Positions 52,724 through 62,324 are shown, counted from the first letter of the stretch. The stretch is DNA of 64,000 nt from Moraxella sp. (GCA_030528385.1 JAUMYZ010000008.1:1-64000), one strand, 5' to 3'. A program made the numbers and translations. The notes: generated from the sequence alone by a model not told the origin.

Positions 52724-54223
52724 TTATTCTAGCCCCTTTTTGACGTCGCTGGCGACTTTTTTGCCTTTGCCGAACCAATGGCGCGCTTTTTTGACGAACT
52801 TAATCGCTGCGGTCAAGGCGCTTTGGGTGTGTTTTGCCTTGCCGTCGGGAATGACAAAGGTGTTGCCTTGTGCGTCGGTGGTATGAGTGGCGTCTTGATG
52901 AAAGCCATCATGGTCGCTATTGGGGCTGCTTGGCTGGTCTTGCAGTTGGGTGATTTGTTGTTTTTGGCGCAAAGGCGTGCCTTGAAATAATGCGCCCAGC
53001 GAAATGTCCAGCTCTTTTTTGGCGACGCTTTCTATTTTGTCCAATTGTTGGTAGAGTTCAACAAACCAAGGGTCATAGTCGGCTTGTTGCAATTTGTCAA
53101 GCTCGTCTTTGATGGGTAGTGGGTAGGGGAGTTTTTTGTAAAATTGCCACAGGCTAATGCCATCTAGGTTGGTGCACAAAATGTAGCGGTCGTCTTTGGT
53201 GCTGGCAATCAATTCGTTGCGAACAAGTTCATCAATGTACAAATTCCATTTGGGCAGCTCTTTTCTGCCGAGCACATCGCGCAGCTCTTTTTCGCTGACG
53301 GTTTTGCCTTGTTGGTAGCGTTTGTAAATCAGGTTGAGCATGTCCAACAAGCTGAGCAAGGGGTGGCGCACGGCGACTTCTTTGCTGTCAAAGATGGTCA
53401 AGGTGTAGCTGATTTCTACTCCCAATAAAATCACATTCCATGATAAATATATCCACAATAAAAATACAGGCAACGCGGCAAATGCCCCATAAATGGCTTC
53501 GTAGCTGGTAAAGTTGCTCATCACTGTGCCAAAGAGCTGCTTGAGTGTTTCAAACAAGACTGCCACAATCACCCCTGCGATGGCGGCGTATTTGATGGGG
53601 ACATTGACTTTGGGGACAAACCAGTACATGCCAATAAAACCTGCCACGGTGAACAAAAATGAGACAATTTGTGCCCATATTGCCCAGTCAATGCCATAGC
53701 CTGCGATTTGTTGGTTCATAAAGCTGATGCCACGAATGGCGCTTGATGCCCCAAATGCCACGCCCAGCACAATGGGGGCAAGGGTTATCATCGTCCAATA
53801 GCGCAGCACACTGGACAAACCGCCCGAGCGCTCGCTGACGCGCCAAATTGTGTTAAAGGCTTCTTCAATGGTCATCAAAGTCATGATGGTGGTAACAAAC
53901 AAGCCCAGCACGCCAATCAAGCCCAGATTGCTGGACTTTTCGGTAAAATCGTTGATGTGTTCGCTGATGGCGGCGTTGGATGCGGGCAAAAGATTGCTAT
54001 AAATGGCGTTTTGTACTTGTTCTCTGACATCGGCAAGCGCAGGCACCATAGAAAACACCACCAAAATCACGGTGATGATTGGCACAAGTGATAATAAGGT
54101 GGTGTAAGTTAGGCTGGCAGCCCTTTGTGAACAACCATCGCTCAAAAAATGCCGAAACAAAAGACGCAAGTACATAAACCAAGCGTGATGGGCAAAGGGA
54201 AGTTTGTTGAGAAATTGGCTCAT
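52724..54223 (-). CDS. yihY: YihY/UPF0761 family inner-membrane protein
   Basis: The 499-aa protein has six membrane segments in its first ~290 residues, with the family pattern RAASLTYTTLLSLVPIITV and YGAFAALPVFLLWIYLSWN. The cytoplasmic C-terminal 200 residues contain a winged-helix-like segment (KTVSEKELRDVLGRKELP) and a basic tail. The family was once misassigned as RNase BN. E. coli YihY is about 290 aa; the longer C-terminal form occurs in other proteobacteria. Its function is unknown. It converges on the RluA-type gene with five bases between the stops. Confidence 0.88.
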   Translation of the reverse strand: MSQFLNKLPFAHHAWFMYLRLLFRHFLSDGCSQRAASLTYTTLLSLVPIITVILVVFSMVPALADVREQVQNAIYSNLLPASNAAISEHINDFTEKSSNLGLIGVLGLFVTTIMTLMTIEEAFNTIWRVSERSGGLSSVLRYWTMITLAPIVLGVAFGASSAIRGISFMNQQIAGYGIDWAIWAQIVSFLFTVAGFIGMYWFVPKVNVPIKYAAIAGVIVAVLFETLKQLFGTVMSNFTSYEAIYGAFAALPVFLLWIYLSWNVILLGVEISYTLTIFDSKEVAVRHPLLSLLDMLNLIYKRYQQGKTVSEKELRDVLGRKELPKWNLYIDELVRNELIASTKDDRYILCTNLDGISLWQFYKKLPYPLPIKDELDKLQQADYDPWFVELYQQLDKIESVAKKELDISLGALFQGTPLRQKQQITQLQDQPSSPNSDHDGFHQDATHTTDAQGNTFVIPDGKAKHTQSALTAAIKFVKKARHWFGKGKKVASDVKKGLE

Positions 54224-54441
54224 AATTTGTGTGAGATTGAATCAATAAAGGTAAACGCTTGTCATTGTAACAACATTGCTGTGGATTTACTAGGGCATTA
54301 TCTGATGACAAGCGCTGACGGTGGTTGTGTGAAAGACAAAGCAAATCGGCGCTTTTTTGGGTATAATGGGGTCGGTTTGTCGCCTTTGCTGTGGATTGGT
54401 TGCGACAGATTGTCCTAAATTTTACAACGTTACAAAAGCCC

Positions 54442-54873
54442 ATGAAAAAACCAAGCACATCGCTCAAGCCCATCTTGCCCATTCAAAAAACGCTGCGCCA
54501 TTTATGGACGGTGTGGTTGCTGTATCGGTTGTTTGGGTATCCTGCGCTGGTAGGCATTGCCACAGGAGCAAATGTCGTCTTAGGGGTATTGTGGCAGCTG
54601 TTTGTGTTGTTGCCTGCTTTTGGGCTGACTACGGCGGTGCTCAAGGCTCGCTCGCCTTACGCGCTTATGGTGGCAAGCATGCTGGCTTTGGTGTATTTGG
54701 CGACCGTTGGTGTGTTTTTGTTGGTGCGCTTGTATGAAAATGCGCCGATGGCAATTTGGGCAGGCTTTGCTGCAGAGACGCTACTCTTGCTGGCGATAAA
54801 TTGGTATTTGTTGGTGTTGCTCAAAAGACTGCCACCCATGCACAAAACATCAGCCACCAGAGCTGTGGAGTAA
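54442..54873 (+). CDS. DUF2069 family membrane protein
   Basis: The 143-aa inner-membrane protein has four hydrophobic helices. The pattern LTTAVLKARSPYALMVASML then ALVYLATVGVFL and the last helix LLLLAINWYLLVLLKR fits DUF2069, a family of small proteobacterial membrane proteins of unknown role. I chose the ATG at 54442; its ribosome site is weak. The stop codon lies 2 bases before the protease start, so the two are translationally coupled. Confidence 0.8.
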   Translation: MKKPSTSLKPILPIQKTLRHLWTVWLLYRLFGYPALVGIATGANVVLGVLWQLFVLLPAFGLTTAVLKARSPYALMVASMLALVYLATVGVFLLVRLYENAPMAIWAGFAAETLLLLAINWYLLVLLKRLPPMHKTSATRAVE

Positions 54874-54875
54874 TC

Positions 54876-56423
54876 ATGCGTTTTTTAAAGAGATGTCGTA
54901 CTTGTTTGGCGGTGGTTTTGGGAGTGTGTTTGGTGCAAAAAACCACCGCAAATATGGCAACTTATCATGCGCCCGATGTGTTTTTGGACGTCCATAAAAA
55001 AGATTTGTCAGTTTTAATAAACCCACCAAATACCCATCAGCTGAGCCCTGTCATTACCACAGGCGCGCGCTTTAACGAACAGCACATCAATCAAAAAATC
55101 GCCCAATGGTCATTGCAGCAAGTCAATCAATCTTTGCCACTGATAGACGACCCTTGGGTCAATCAGCTGATTTTTTCTATGAGTGCTCAGATGAATGCCC
55201 AAGTCAGACAGCAGGCGCTGCTTGGGGTAGCTGTTATTGATGACCAAGCGATTAATGCCTTTGCGGTGGTTGGTGGGTTAATCGGATTAAATACAGGCAC
55301 AGTTTTGTCGGCCAACGCCCTTGACGAAGTGGCGAGTGTCTTGGCGCATGAGATTGCCCATTTGTCCCAGCGCCATTATGAGCACAGCAAAGACAATAAT
55401 GCCAAACTTTTGGCATTGCAGTTTGGTGGGCTGCTGGCGGCGATTGTGGCAAGTTCGGTCAGTGGCGACGCGGCAGCCACAGCGCTGATTGGCGCTCAAA
55501 CCGCCACCGCTGAAACGGCTGCTGCCCATAGCCGAGAACACGAAAAAGAAGCCGATAGAGTGGGCATGCAAATCTTGGCGCAAGCAGGCTATGATGCCAA
55601 TGCCATGCCACGATTTTTTGAGCGGTTACACAAACAAACCACGTTGCACCAGTCTGACCAAGTGTTTGTGCCCAGTTTTATGCAGTCTCATCCCTTTACC
55701 ACTGAGCGTTTGTCAGAAGCGGCCGCGCGCGCCAGCGCTTATCCTGTGGTGAGCCTAAGCCAAAAACAGCAGCAAATTGCCATCTTTGAGCAGCTGACAT
55801 GGCGACTAAAATATCTGGGCAAACAAGTGAGCTTGGCTGAGCTCTTTGGTGCCAGCAAACACAGTCGCGGCGCGACATTGGCGTTGGTGGCTTATTTGGC
55901 GGATGAAGGCAGAACAGACGTTGCCAAGCAAGTTTTTGAGACGGCAAATTTTGATGGCAGCGACCCGCTGGTGTGTATCACGCACGCGCATGTATTGGAC
56001 GCCCAAAAAAGCCATCAACAAGCGATTGATGTTTTGCAGGCGTGTCATGTCCTTTATCCAGAGCGGCGCGATTTAAGATTGTATTTGGCAGGCGCCTTGA
56101 TAAAGGCAAATCAGCCTGCCCATGCGCTTTTAAAACCATTGACCGACAAAACGCCCCATGATTTGCTTGCGTGGAAACTGACCCAGCAAACTTATGAAAA
56201 TCAAGCCCATCTCGCCACAACCGCCGCTTATAAAGACATGGCAACTATCTATGTGCTGCGTGCCAGAAGTCAAGTGGCACTTTGGCAAGGCAAATATTTG
56301 GCGGCACTACAATCTAATGCCCAAGCCAGTGAACTCATCAAAAACCATCAAGAACAACAAGCCTTACAACGTTTATTGCAAAAAGACAAAACGCAAATCT
56401 TGTCTTTTCAGGCATTTAAATGA
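54876..56423 (+). CDS. bepA: M48 zinc metalloprotease with TPRs, BepA-like
   Basis: The 515-aa exported protein combines an N-terminal signal peptide (LAVVLGVCLVQKTTA), an M48 peptidase domain and C-terminal TPR helices. The zinc motif is HEIAHLSQRH (about 155-164). The third ligand is the Glu in HEKEADRVGMQI, and the substrate region reads HPFTTERLSEAAARA. BepA (YfgC) supports outer-membrane protein and LptD assembly and degrades misfolded ones in the periplasm. GTGGAG, inside the end of the DUF2069 gene, is its ribosome site. I set the start at 54876; the frame is open further upstream but overlaps the preceding gene. BepA versus the related LoiP class is decided by the TPR tail. Confidence 0.9.
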   Translation: MRFLKRCRTCLAVVLGVCLVQKTTANMATYHAPDVFLDVHKKDLSVLINPPNTHQLSPVITTGARFNEQHINQKIAQWSLQQVNQSLPLIDDPWVNQLIFSMSAQMNAQVRQQALLGVAVIDDQAINAFAVVGGLIGLNTGTVLSANALDEVASVLAHEIAHLSQRHYEHSKDNNAKLLALQFGGLLAAIVASSVSGDAAATALIGAQTATAETAAAHSREHEKEADRVGMQILAQAGYDANAMPRFFERLHKQTTLHQSDQVFVPSFMQSHPFTTERLSEAAARASAYPVVSLSQKQQQIAIFEQLTWRLKYLGKQVSLAELFGASKHSRGATLALVAYLADEGRTDVAKQVFETANFDGSDPLVCITHAHVLDAQKSHQQAIDVLQACHVLYPERRDLRLYLAGALIKANQPAHALLKPLTDKTPHDLLAWKLTQQTYENQAHLATTAAYKDMATIYVLRARSQVALWQGKYLAALQSNAQASELIKNHQEQQALQRLLQKDKTQILSFQAFK

Positions 56424-56436
56424 CGTTTGGATGGTT

Positions 56437-57465
56437 TTAAGGGTGTTTCACCAAACGGCTGATGGTTTGTGCCAAGTGGTCAATTTGCTCCGTGGCGGTA
56501 TCAAAGCTCATCATCAGGCGTATCTCGCCCGTCTGGGTGTTCCAATCATAAAAGGCAAACTCTTGGTGCAACTGCTCGCTAACCGCCTTTGGTAAGGTCA
56601 AAAATAGAGCATTAGACTGCACAGGTTGGGTGAAGCTAACGCCATCTAAATCTTTGATTTTTTGGTGTAAATACTGTGCCATCTGATTGCTGTGGTGTGC
56701 CAGCTGTCGCCACAAATCATCGGTCAGCCACGCCACAAACTGAGCCGAGATAAAGCGGTGCTTGCTCGCCAAATGCAGATGGCTTTTACGCAAATAGGGC
56801 ATGACCCCATCAAAGGCAGGATTTAACACCACCAGACATTCGCCCATCATCAAGCCGTTTTTGGTGCCACCCAGTGATAAAATGTCCACGCCAGTGCCAG
56901 CAATGTCAGACAAATTACAATCCAAATAAACACAAGCATTGGCGAGCCTTGCCCCATCAAGATAGCTATGTAGCCCATAAGACTTGGCGGTTTTGACCAG
57001 CTGGCAAATCTCGTCCAGTGTATAACACGTCCCAAGCTCGGTAACTTGGCTGATATAAACGGTGGTGGGCTGGGGTGCGTGGGGGTTGCCCTGATTGCTT
57101 TGGCAGATGTCGGCTATCATCTGTGCGGTGAGTTTGCCGTCTGTTGTCTCCACAGGCAATAGGCGTAAACCCGCCACGCACTGGGGGGCGTTGCTCTCAT
57201 CGTTGTAGATGTGGGCGTTGTTGGTACAAATCACTGCCCCATGTCTTGGCGTGAGTGCCGATAGAGCGATGATATTTGCCCCTGTGCCGTTAAACACAGG
57301 ATAACAAGTGGTGTTGTTGCCAAAACGCTCGGCTATCAGCTCGCCAAGTCTATGGCTGTATGTGTCATCGCCATAAGCGGCTTGGTGCCCGTTATTGGCT
57401 GCGATGATGGCGTCCATGATGGTAGGGTGTACGCCAGAGCAGTTGTCCGAAGCAAAACTTGTCAT
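56437..57465 (-). CDS. ltaE: PLP-dependent low-specificity threonine aldolase
   Basis: The 342-aa beta-eliminating-lyase-family enzyme cleaves L-threonine or L-allo-threonine to glycine and acetaldehyde. It starts MTSFASDNCSGVHPTIMDAI. The PLP-binding lysine is in ILSLGGTKNGLMMGE, the Asp that contacts the ring nitrogen is in HSYLDGARLANA, and AHIYNDESNAPQ is a family segment. Length matches LtaE (333 aa in E. coli). It starts 7 bases after yqeY on the same strand, so the two are co-transcribed. Substrate stereochemistry cannot be told. Confidence 0.92.
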   Translation of the reverse strand: MTSFASDNCSGVHPTIMDAIIAANNGHQAAYGDDTYSHRLGELIAERFGNNTTCYPVFNGTGANIIALSALTPRHGAVICTNNAHIYNDESNAPQCVAGLRLLPVETTDGKLTAQMIADICQSNQGNPHAPQPTTVYISQVTELGTCYTLDEICQLVKTAKSYGLHSYLDGARLANACVYLDCNLSDIAGTGVDILSLGGTKNGLMMGECLVVLNPAFDGVMPYLRKSHLHLASKHRFISAQFVAWLTDDLWRQLAHHSNQMAQYLHQKIKDLDGVSFTQPVQSNALFLTLPKAVSEQLHQEFAFYDWNTQTGEIRLMMSFDTATEQIDHLAQTISRLVKHP

Positions 57466-57472
57466 CGGTTGT

Positions 57473-57928
57473 TTATGATTGATTGTTTAGAGCCTTTTTT
57501 ACCAAACCAGAGATGATGGCAGGGTCAGCTTGACCTGTGGTTTTTTCTTTGACAGCAGCCATCACTCGCCCCATGTCTTTCATGCCAGCTGCATTAAGTT
57601 CGCTGATGGTGGCAGTAATAATCTCTTGAAGTTTGTCATCAGACAGTTGGGCGGGCAAAAATTGGCTAATCACATCAATTTCAAACTGCTCTTTTTGAGC
57701 CAAATCATCACGCCCATTGCTCAGATAAATGGATAAGGATTCTTGGCGTTGTTTGATTTGTTTTTGTAAAAGCTCTAACACGCCCTTATCATCAAGGCTG
57801 ATTTGCTTGTCAATCTCAACTTGTTTGATGACCGCTTGCACATTGCGTAGCAGTTTGACCTGCTCCATGTTTTTGGCTTTCATGGCGGTTTTGACAGCTT
57901 CGGTAAGGGTTTGTTTTAGAGTGCTCAT
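57473..57928 (-). CDS. GatB/YqeY domain protein
   Basis: The 151-aa protein is one YqeY domain, related to the tail domain of the GatB amidotransferase subunit. Seen are AMKAKNMEQVKLLRNVQAVI, then LLQKQIKQRQESL, and the C-terminal KDMGRVMAAVKEKTTGQADP. AAGGAAA precedes the ATG. Its exact role is unknown; a link to tRNA is suspected from the domain. In many bacteria it lies between rpsU and dnaG, but here it is paired with ltaE. Confidence 0.93.
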   Translation of the reverse strand: MSTLKQTLTEAVKTAMKAKNMEQVKLLRNVQAVIKQVEIDKQISLDDKGVLELLQKQIKQRQESLSIYLSNGRDDLAQKEQFEIDVISQFLPAQLSDDKLQEIITATISELNAAGMKDMGRVMAAVKEKTTGQADPAIISGLVKKALNNQS

Positions 57929-57980
57929 TATTTTTTCCTTGTATGGTAAGAGTGGTCAGTATAACATAAAAACTGCCACG

Positions 57981-59138
57981 TTAATCACTGATGGTCAGTT
58001 TGCTTTGTCCAACGACTTGGTGCTGTTTGTTCAGGTGTAGTAGCACGGTGGGATTGTCGTCTTTGATGGCTTCAATGACCCCATCATTAAAGTCGCCAAA
58101 TATTTCTTGATAAATCACGGGAATAATTTCTTTGCCTGTGTTGTCTATCACGCCATAATCATTGTCTTTGCTTACCATTGCCGTACCAGAGCGGTCAAAG
58201 CGTGTGATGGTGCGGTATTTGCCCAAAGGCACAATCAATTTGCCTGCTTTGTTGATAACGCCAACTTGCCCATCTTGGCGGACAATGGCGACTTGATGAT
58301 AAAATGGCTCAATGTCGCTATATTGGGTGGGTTTTATGACAAAGTTGCCTTGTGTGTCTATCACGCCCCAGCCTTGTTGGGTACGCACCACTGCCACATT
58401 CTCGCTGAAATTTTTGGCTTGTAAAAACTGATGGTCAATCACCAGTGTGCCTTGTGTGTTTCTAAATCCAACCAAATTGTTGTCAAAACTTTGGGACAAG
58501 CCTTGACTAAAACCTTGATGTTTGCCTGTGGTGGTGTCGGCTGTGCCATCTGAATAATCATAGCTATATGCATGCTGAGCTTGGTTGGAAGCGTTGCCAA
58601 GCAAGACGATTTCATTGCCTGTCTGGTCAATAAAGCCACAACGTTTTTTGATGCACACTCTGGCTCGCCCTTCTTGAAAGGTGTCTATAAGATGATAGCG
58701 TTTGCTGCCAAGTATGTGCCCATCGGCATTCATCAGTTGCCACTGATAATAATCATTCTCGCCAGACTTTTTGCCTTGGACGTTGTTTCTGACACGATAC
58801 AAGCCCTGACCTAAGCTGTCAATTTTGTCATAAAACTCGCCAACGTAATTGCCTTGTTTGTCAATCAGACGATGCTTGTAACTGCTGCCGTAGCTGATGG
58901 CGGTGATGGCCCGCTCACCAATAAAAGGCTCGGCTTGGTCAAACTGATGAGCAATGACGGGTTTTAATTTTTCATTGACATAGCCGTATTTGCCGTTTTG
59001 TTGGGAGACGGCAAGACCATCTTGCCACGCTTCAATATGAGCTTCTTCGGTTTTGTTGATTTTTAACCATGCCAAAGACAGCCAAATGGCATAAGCCAAT
59101 ATCGCCAATAATACAGTCAGGCGAATGATTTTAAACAT
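57981..59138 (-). CDS. WG-repeat protein anchored in the inner membrane
   Basis: The 385-aa product has an N-terminal hydrophobic anchor (about 8-26). After it come about six WG (KWG-like) repeats, including GKYGYVNEKLKPVIAHQFD, RCGFIDQTGNEIVLLG, GWGVIDTQGNFVIKPTQY, GQVGVINKAGKLIVPLG and NDYGVIDNTGKEIIPVIYQ. Such repeats probably form a beta-propeller-like or repeat scaffold in the periplasm. The function is unknown. AGGATAATT precedes the ATG. It starts 7 bases after rsmI, so it forms an engB-rsmI-WG operon. Confidence 0.85.
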   Translation of the reverse strand: MFKIIRLTVLLAILAYAIWLSLAWLKINKTEEAHIEAWQDGLAVSQQNGKYGYVNEKLKPVIAHQFDQAEPFIGERAITAISYGSSYKHRLIDKQGNYVGEFYDKIDSLGQGLYRVRNNVQGKKSGENDYYQWQLMNADGHILGSKRYHLIDTFQEGRARVCIKKRCGFIDQTGNEIVLLGNASNQAQHAYSYDYSDGTADTTTGKHQGFSQGLSQSFDNNLVGFRNTQGTLVIDHQFLQAKNFSENVAVVRTQQGWGVIDTQGNFVIKPTQYSDIEPFYHQVAIVRQDGQVGVINKAGKLIVPLGKYRTITRFDRSGTAMVSKDNDYGVIDNTGKEIIPVIYQEIFGDFNDGVIEAIKDDNPTVLLHLNKQHQVVGQSKLTISD

Positions 59139-59145
59139 AATTATC

Positions 59146-59997
59146 CTAGCTATCCTTGGCTTGTAGCATCAGCAGCCTGTCATACACTACCCCTTTTTTA
59201 AGCCCCAACACATCAGCAACAATCGCACTCGTCTTTTTGGGTGGCAGCTCTTTGGCGATGGCAAGTAGCCAGTCGTCATAATCGGTGCTGACTTGTTTGT
59301 CGCTATTGCCCGCCACCACCAGTACCATCTCACCACGCTGTTGGTTGGGGTCGCCCTTGACGAAGGTCAGTAGCTCGCCCAGTGGCAGCTTTTTGACCGT
59401 CTCAAAAGTTTTGGTCAGCTCTCGGCACAGCGTCGCTTCACGCTTTTCCCCAAACACTGCCACCATGTCAGCAAGGCACTCACTAATGCGGTGCGGTGCT
59501 TCATAAAAAATCAAGGTTTCACGACTGTTTTGATAATTTTTTAAGGTTTCAATTCTGCCGTGTTGCTTGGCAGGCAAAAAGCCCACAAAGCTGAATTTAT
59601 CGCTGGGCAGACCCGCCACCGACAACGCCCCAATCACTGCACACGCCCCGACAATCGGCACAACACGAATGCCTTGTGCGTGGCAGGCTTTGACCAGCCG
59701 ATAGCCAGGGTCAGAGATGAGTGGCGTGCCAGCGTCCGAAATCAAGGCGATGTTTTTACCACTTTTTAACGTTTCAACCAGTTTTGCGGTCTGTGTGTCA
59801 GCATTATGCTCATGATAAGCAGTGGTGGCGGTAGCGACGTTAAAAAATTGCAGTAGCTTGGCACTGGTGCGTGTGTCTTCGCAGGCGATGATGTCCACCG
59901 ATTTTAGGGTGTCAATGGCACGAGCGGTGATGTCGGACAGATTGCCAATGGGCGTGGCAATGACATAAAGTGTGCCTTGGGGGTGATTTGTTGTCAT
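59146..59997 (-). CDS. rsmI: 16S rRNA 2'-O-ribose C1402 methyltransferase RsmI
   Basis: The 283-aa SAM-dependent enzyme methylates the ribose of C1402 in 16S rRNA. The tetrapyrrole-methylase fold shows [53 protein letters not shown], and the SAM-binding loop [20 protein letters not shown] (shown shortened). Length matches E. coli RsmI (286 aa). Its ATG overlaps the engB stop as ATGA, so the two are coupled. In E. coli rsmI stands divergent from lpoA instead. Confidence 0.96.
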   Translation of the reverse strand: MTTNHPQGTLYVIATPIGNLSDITARAIDTLKSVDIIACEDTRTSAKLLQFFNVATATTAYHEHNADTQTAKLVETLKSGKNIALISDAGTPLISDPGYRLVKACHAQGIRVVPIVGACAVIGALSVAGLPSDKFSFVGFLPAKQHGRIETLKNYQNSRETLIFYEAPHRISECLADMVAVFGEKREATLCRELTKTFETVKKLPLGELLTFVKGDPNQQRGEMVLVVAGNSDKQVSTDYDDWLLAIAKELPPKKTSAIVADVLGLKKGVVYDRLLMLQAKDS

Positions 59998-60656
59998 TGG
60001 TCGTCCGCTTGCTCGCTTGGGTTGGTGGGCTGGGTGGTTTCTTGTAGGTGTAGCCAGTCGCCCAGCACGTCTGCCAGTTCGTCAATGCCTTCTTTGTTTA
60101 AAGCAGAAAAAAGCTGTATGGAAAAGGGCAAATCTAGGGCTTGCAGTTGTTTTTTAACCGTCAAAAGGGTGGTTTTTTGAGCCCCACGCTTTAATTTATC
60201 CGCCTTGGTCAATAAAACGTGTACAGGCAGTTTGCCATCTTTTGCCCAATGGAGCATTTGCTCATCAAAGTATTTTAAGGGATGGCGAATGTCGGTCAAA
60301 AGCACGAGCCCCACAAGGCTTTGGCGATTGACCAAATAGTTTTCTAGCTCTTTTTGCCATTTGATTTTCATCGCTTCTGGCACTTGGGCGTAGCCATAAC
60401 CTGGTAAATCCACCAAGCGACTTTGCTTACTACCGACATGAAAAAAGTTAATCATCTGCGTCCGCCCTGGGGTTTTGGACGAGCGGGCAAGCTGTTTTTG
60501 CTGGGTGATGGTGTTGATGGCGGACGACTTGCCCGCATTTGACCGCCCTGCAAACGCCACTTCATAGCCTGTGTCAGGCGGACACAAAGCAAGCGTGGGG
60601 GCAGATAGGGCAAAGTGGGTTTGGCGGAGTTGTTTTAGATAATCGTTGGTGTTCAT
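59994..60656 (-). CDS. engB: Ribosome biogenesis GTP-binding protein EngB (YihA/YsxC)
   Basis: The 220-aa GTPase is needed for large ribosomal subunit assembly. The G1 loop is [15 protein letters not shown] (about 31-45), G2 is [13 protein letters not shown]3 is [14 protein letters not shown], and G4 is [11 protein letters not shown]. Length matches the family (about 210 aa). It heads the engB-rsmI-WG operon. The c-type cytochrome genes lie divergently upstream, and engB has adjacent cytochrome c4 genes in several gammaproteobacteria, so the neighbourhood is ancestral. Confidence 0.96.
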   Translation of the reverse strand: MNTNDYLKQLRQTHFALSAPTLALCPPDTGYEVAFAGRSNAGKSSAINTITQQKQLARSSKTPGRTQMINFFHVGSKQSRLVDLPGYGYAQVPEAMKIKWQKELENYLVNRQSLVGLVLLTDIRHPLKYFDEQMLHWAKDGKLPVHVLLTKADKLKRGAQKTTLLTVKKQLQALDLPFSIQLFSALNKEGIDELADVLGDWLHLQETTQPTNPSEQADDQ

Positions 60657-61055
60657 AAGGGTTGTTTTGGTGGTTGATTGGGCTTAAGTTTAGCACGATT
60701 GTGGGGTTTTGGACACTTTTTCATGTTTTTGTCGGTGTGTTACAATTTTATTGTTGGCGATGGGTGGGGTTTTGCAAAAATAATAAGCAAGCACCAAAAC
60801 AAATCGTTGGCAAACCCAGTCGGTAAGATGTGTAAATGCTTCCTAAGACTTTTTTGTGGCAGAACATCGTCTTGTCGTTGGTGGGTTTTTGCGCCACTTA
60901 TTGCGGGCAAAAATGAGTGCCTGCGACAGGTCAATAGGTCATTTATTTGTCATGCGACAAAGGGTTTGTATTTAAGACATTGGATAAAAAAACCTTGAAA
61001 TCCAATAAAATAACACCTAATATAAGGACAATATCAACTTGTGGAGATGACAACG
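60657..61055. other. Divergent region between engB and the cytochrome c5 gene
   Basis: These 399 bases hold the engB promoter region on the left and the cytochrome c5 promoter on the right (60995-61023). The open frame 60678-60998 has no coding character. No RNA gene is evident. Confidence 0.55.
60995..61023 (+). promoter_or_regulatory. Predicted sigma-70 promoter of the cytochrome c5 gene
   Basis: TTGAAA (60995-61000) and TAATAT (61018-61023) are 17 bases apart. Confidence 0.5.
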
Positions 61056-61361
61056 ATGTATCATTTGACCGTAAAAAAAGTGTTGATTGGCATGGTGGTT
61101 TGTGCGCTTGGCGCGCCAGTATATGCCAAAGACATCGTTGCCACCTACCAAAAAACTTGTGGTGCTTGCCATGACAGTGGGGCATTGGGCGCGCCCAAAA
61201 AGGGCGACAAAGCCACTTGGGACAGACTCAAAGCCCAAAAGGGGATGGACGCTTTGGTCAGAGCCACCCGCCAAGGCATGCCCCAAATGCCAGCAATGGG
61301 CTTGTGCCAAAGTTGCTCTGATAAGGACTTTCGTGAGCTTATTGACCATATGTCAAAATAG
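61056..61361 (+). CDS. Cytochrome c5-type monoheme protein
   Basis: The 101-aa precursor has a Sec signal peptide (VLIGMVVCALGAPVYA, cut near residue 24) and one heme-binding site CGACH. The likely axial methionine is in GMPQMPAMGLCQSCSD. The extra cysteine pair CQSC is typical of cytochrome c5. The protein should carry electrons in the periplasm. I chose the ATG at 61056, which has GGAG nine bases upstream; an ATG at 61047 is possible. Confidence 0.9.
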   Translation: MYHLTVKKVLIGMVVCALGAPVYAKDIVATYQKTCGACHDSGALGAPKKGDKATWDRLKAQKGMDALVRATRQGMPQMPAMGLCQSCSDKDFRELIDHMSK

Positions 61362-61469
61362 TCATCAGTCATGGGTGCAAGAGACTGGCTAAAAACTTAG
61401 CATTTTTTGACTTTTTTGAAAAAAATGTTACCAAAGCCACATTTTTTGTAGGAAAATTTAGCCAACTCT

Positions 61470-61478
61470 TGGTATAAT
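61470..61478 (+). promoter_or_regulatory. Extended -10 promoter of the cytochrome c4 gene
   Basis: TGGTATAAT is a perfect extended -10 element, giving a leader of about 110 nt. It indicates that c4 is expressed separately from c5. Confidence 0.55.
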
Positions 61479-61594
61479 AGCCACGATTTAGCAATCTTTT
61501 TGTGATTTTAGCCAATTTCAGTTATATTGCATTGAATTGAACAAAACCCAAGACTTGGGGCGGCTGTCCCAGTAGTTAGTAGGAAATTGTCATT

Positions 61595-62284
61595 ATGAAA
61601 CCTGCAAAAAAAGCCATTTTAGCCAAAGTTCTTCTTGCCACAGGTTTTGGTTTTGCTGGTCTAAGCGCCAGTGCTGCCATCGCTGTTCCAAGCTACAATA
61701 TTGACGCAGGCAAAGCGATTGTTGAAGCCAACTGTGCTGCGTGTCATGGTGTCAATGGCGTGAGTGTTGCGCCATCTCAGCCCAATTTGGGTGGTCAGGG
61801 CGTGAAATATTTGTACAAGCAACTGGTGGAATTTAAAACAGGTGCTCGCCGTAATGGCATCATGGAAGCTCAGCTCAAAGGTTTGACCCAGCAGGATTTG
61901 GCAGACGTTGCAGGCTATTATGCCAGCCAAAGCCCTTGGATGCCAGGCTATGGCAATAAGGCAACCACCGCTGCCGCCCAAAAGCTCTACTTGGGTGGTG
62001 ATAAGACGCGTGGGGTAATCCCTTGTGCGGGCTGTCATGACCCCAAAGGCGCGGGCAACGATTGGGCGGTGTTTCCCCGGTTGGGCGGTCAGCACGCCAC
62101 CTATTTGGCAACCCAGCTAAAAATGTTCCGCGCTGCAGGTCGTGAAGATGACGTGGGCGAAAGTGAAATGCGCACCAATGACAGTGCCAAAAAGGGCGAA
62201 AAAGGCATGATGCAAATGGTCGCCGCCAAACTTTCTGACCGCGACATCAAGATTTTGTCAGAGTTTTTAAGTGCGGTGCACTGA
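61595..62284 (+). CDS. Diheme cytochrome c4
   Basis: The 229-aa precursor has a signal peptide (VLLATGFGFAGLSASA, cut near 28-31). Two homologous heme domains follow with CAACHGVNG (about 47-55) and CAGCHDPKG (about 144-152). Each domain has a later methionine as the probable axial ligand (GIMEAQLKG and GMMQMVAAK). It is a periplasmic electron carrier, usually feeding terminal oxidases such as cbb3. AGGAAATT lies before the ATG. It is closely linked to the c5 gene, so the two may act in one branch of respiration. Confidence 0.94.
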   Translation: MKPAKKAILAKVLLATGFGFAGLSASAAIAVPSYNIDAGKAIVEANCAACHGVNGVSVAPSQPNLGGQGVKYLYKQLVEFKTGARRNGIMEAQLKGLTQQDLADVAGYYASQSPWMPGYGNKATTAAAQKLYLGGDKTRGVIPCAGCHDPKGAGNDWAVFPRLGGQHATYLATQLKMFRAAGREDDVGESEMRTNDSAKKGEKGMMQMVAAKLSDRDIKILSEFLSAVH

Positions 62285-62300
62285 GCAAACACAACAAACA

Positions 62301-62324
62301 AAAACCCCTGTATTGGGGTTTTTT
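62301..62324 (+). terminator. Terminator of the cytochrome c4 gene
   Basis: AAAACCCC and GGGGTTTT flank a six-base loop, with T residues continuing after the stem. Confidence 0.85.

Noticed and set aside
60678..60998. 106-aa frame between engB and the cytochrome c5 gene
   Set aside because: No ribosome site, random-looking protein, and it covers promoters.
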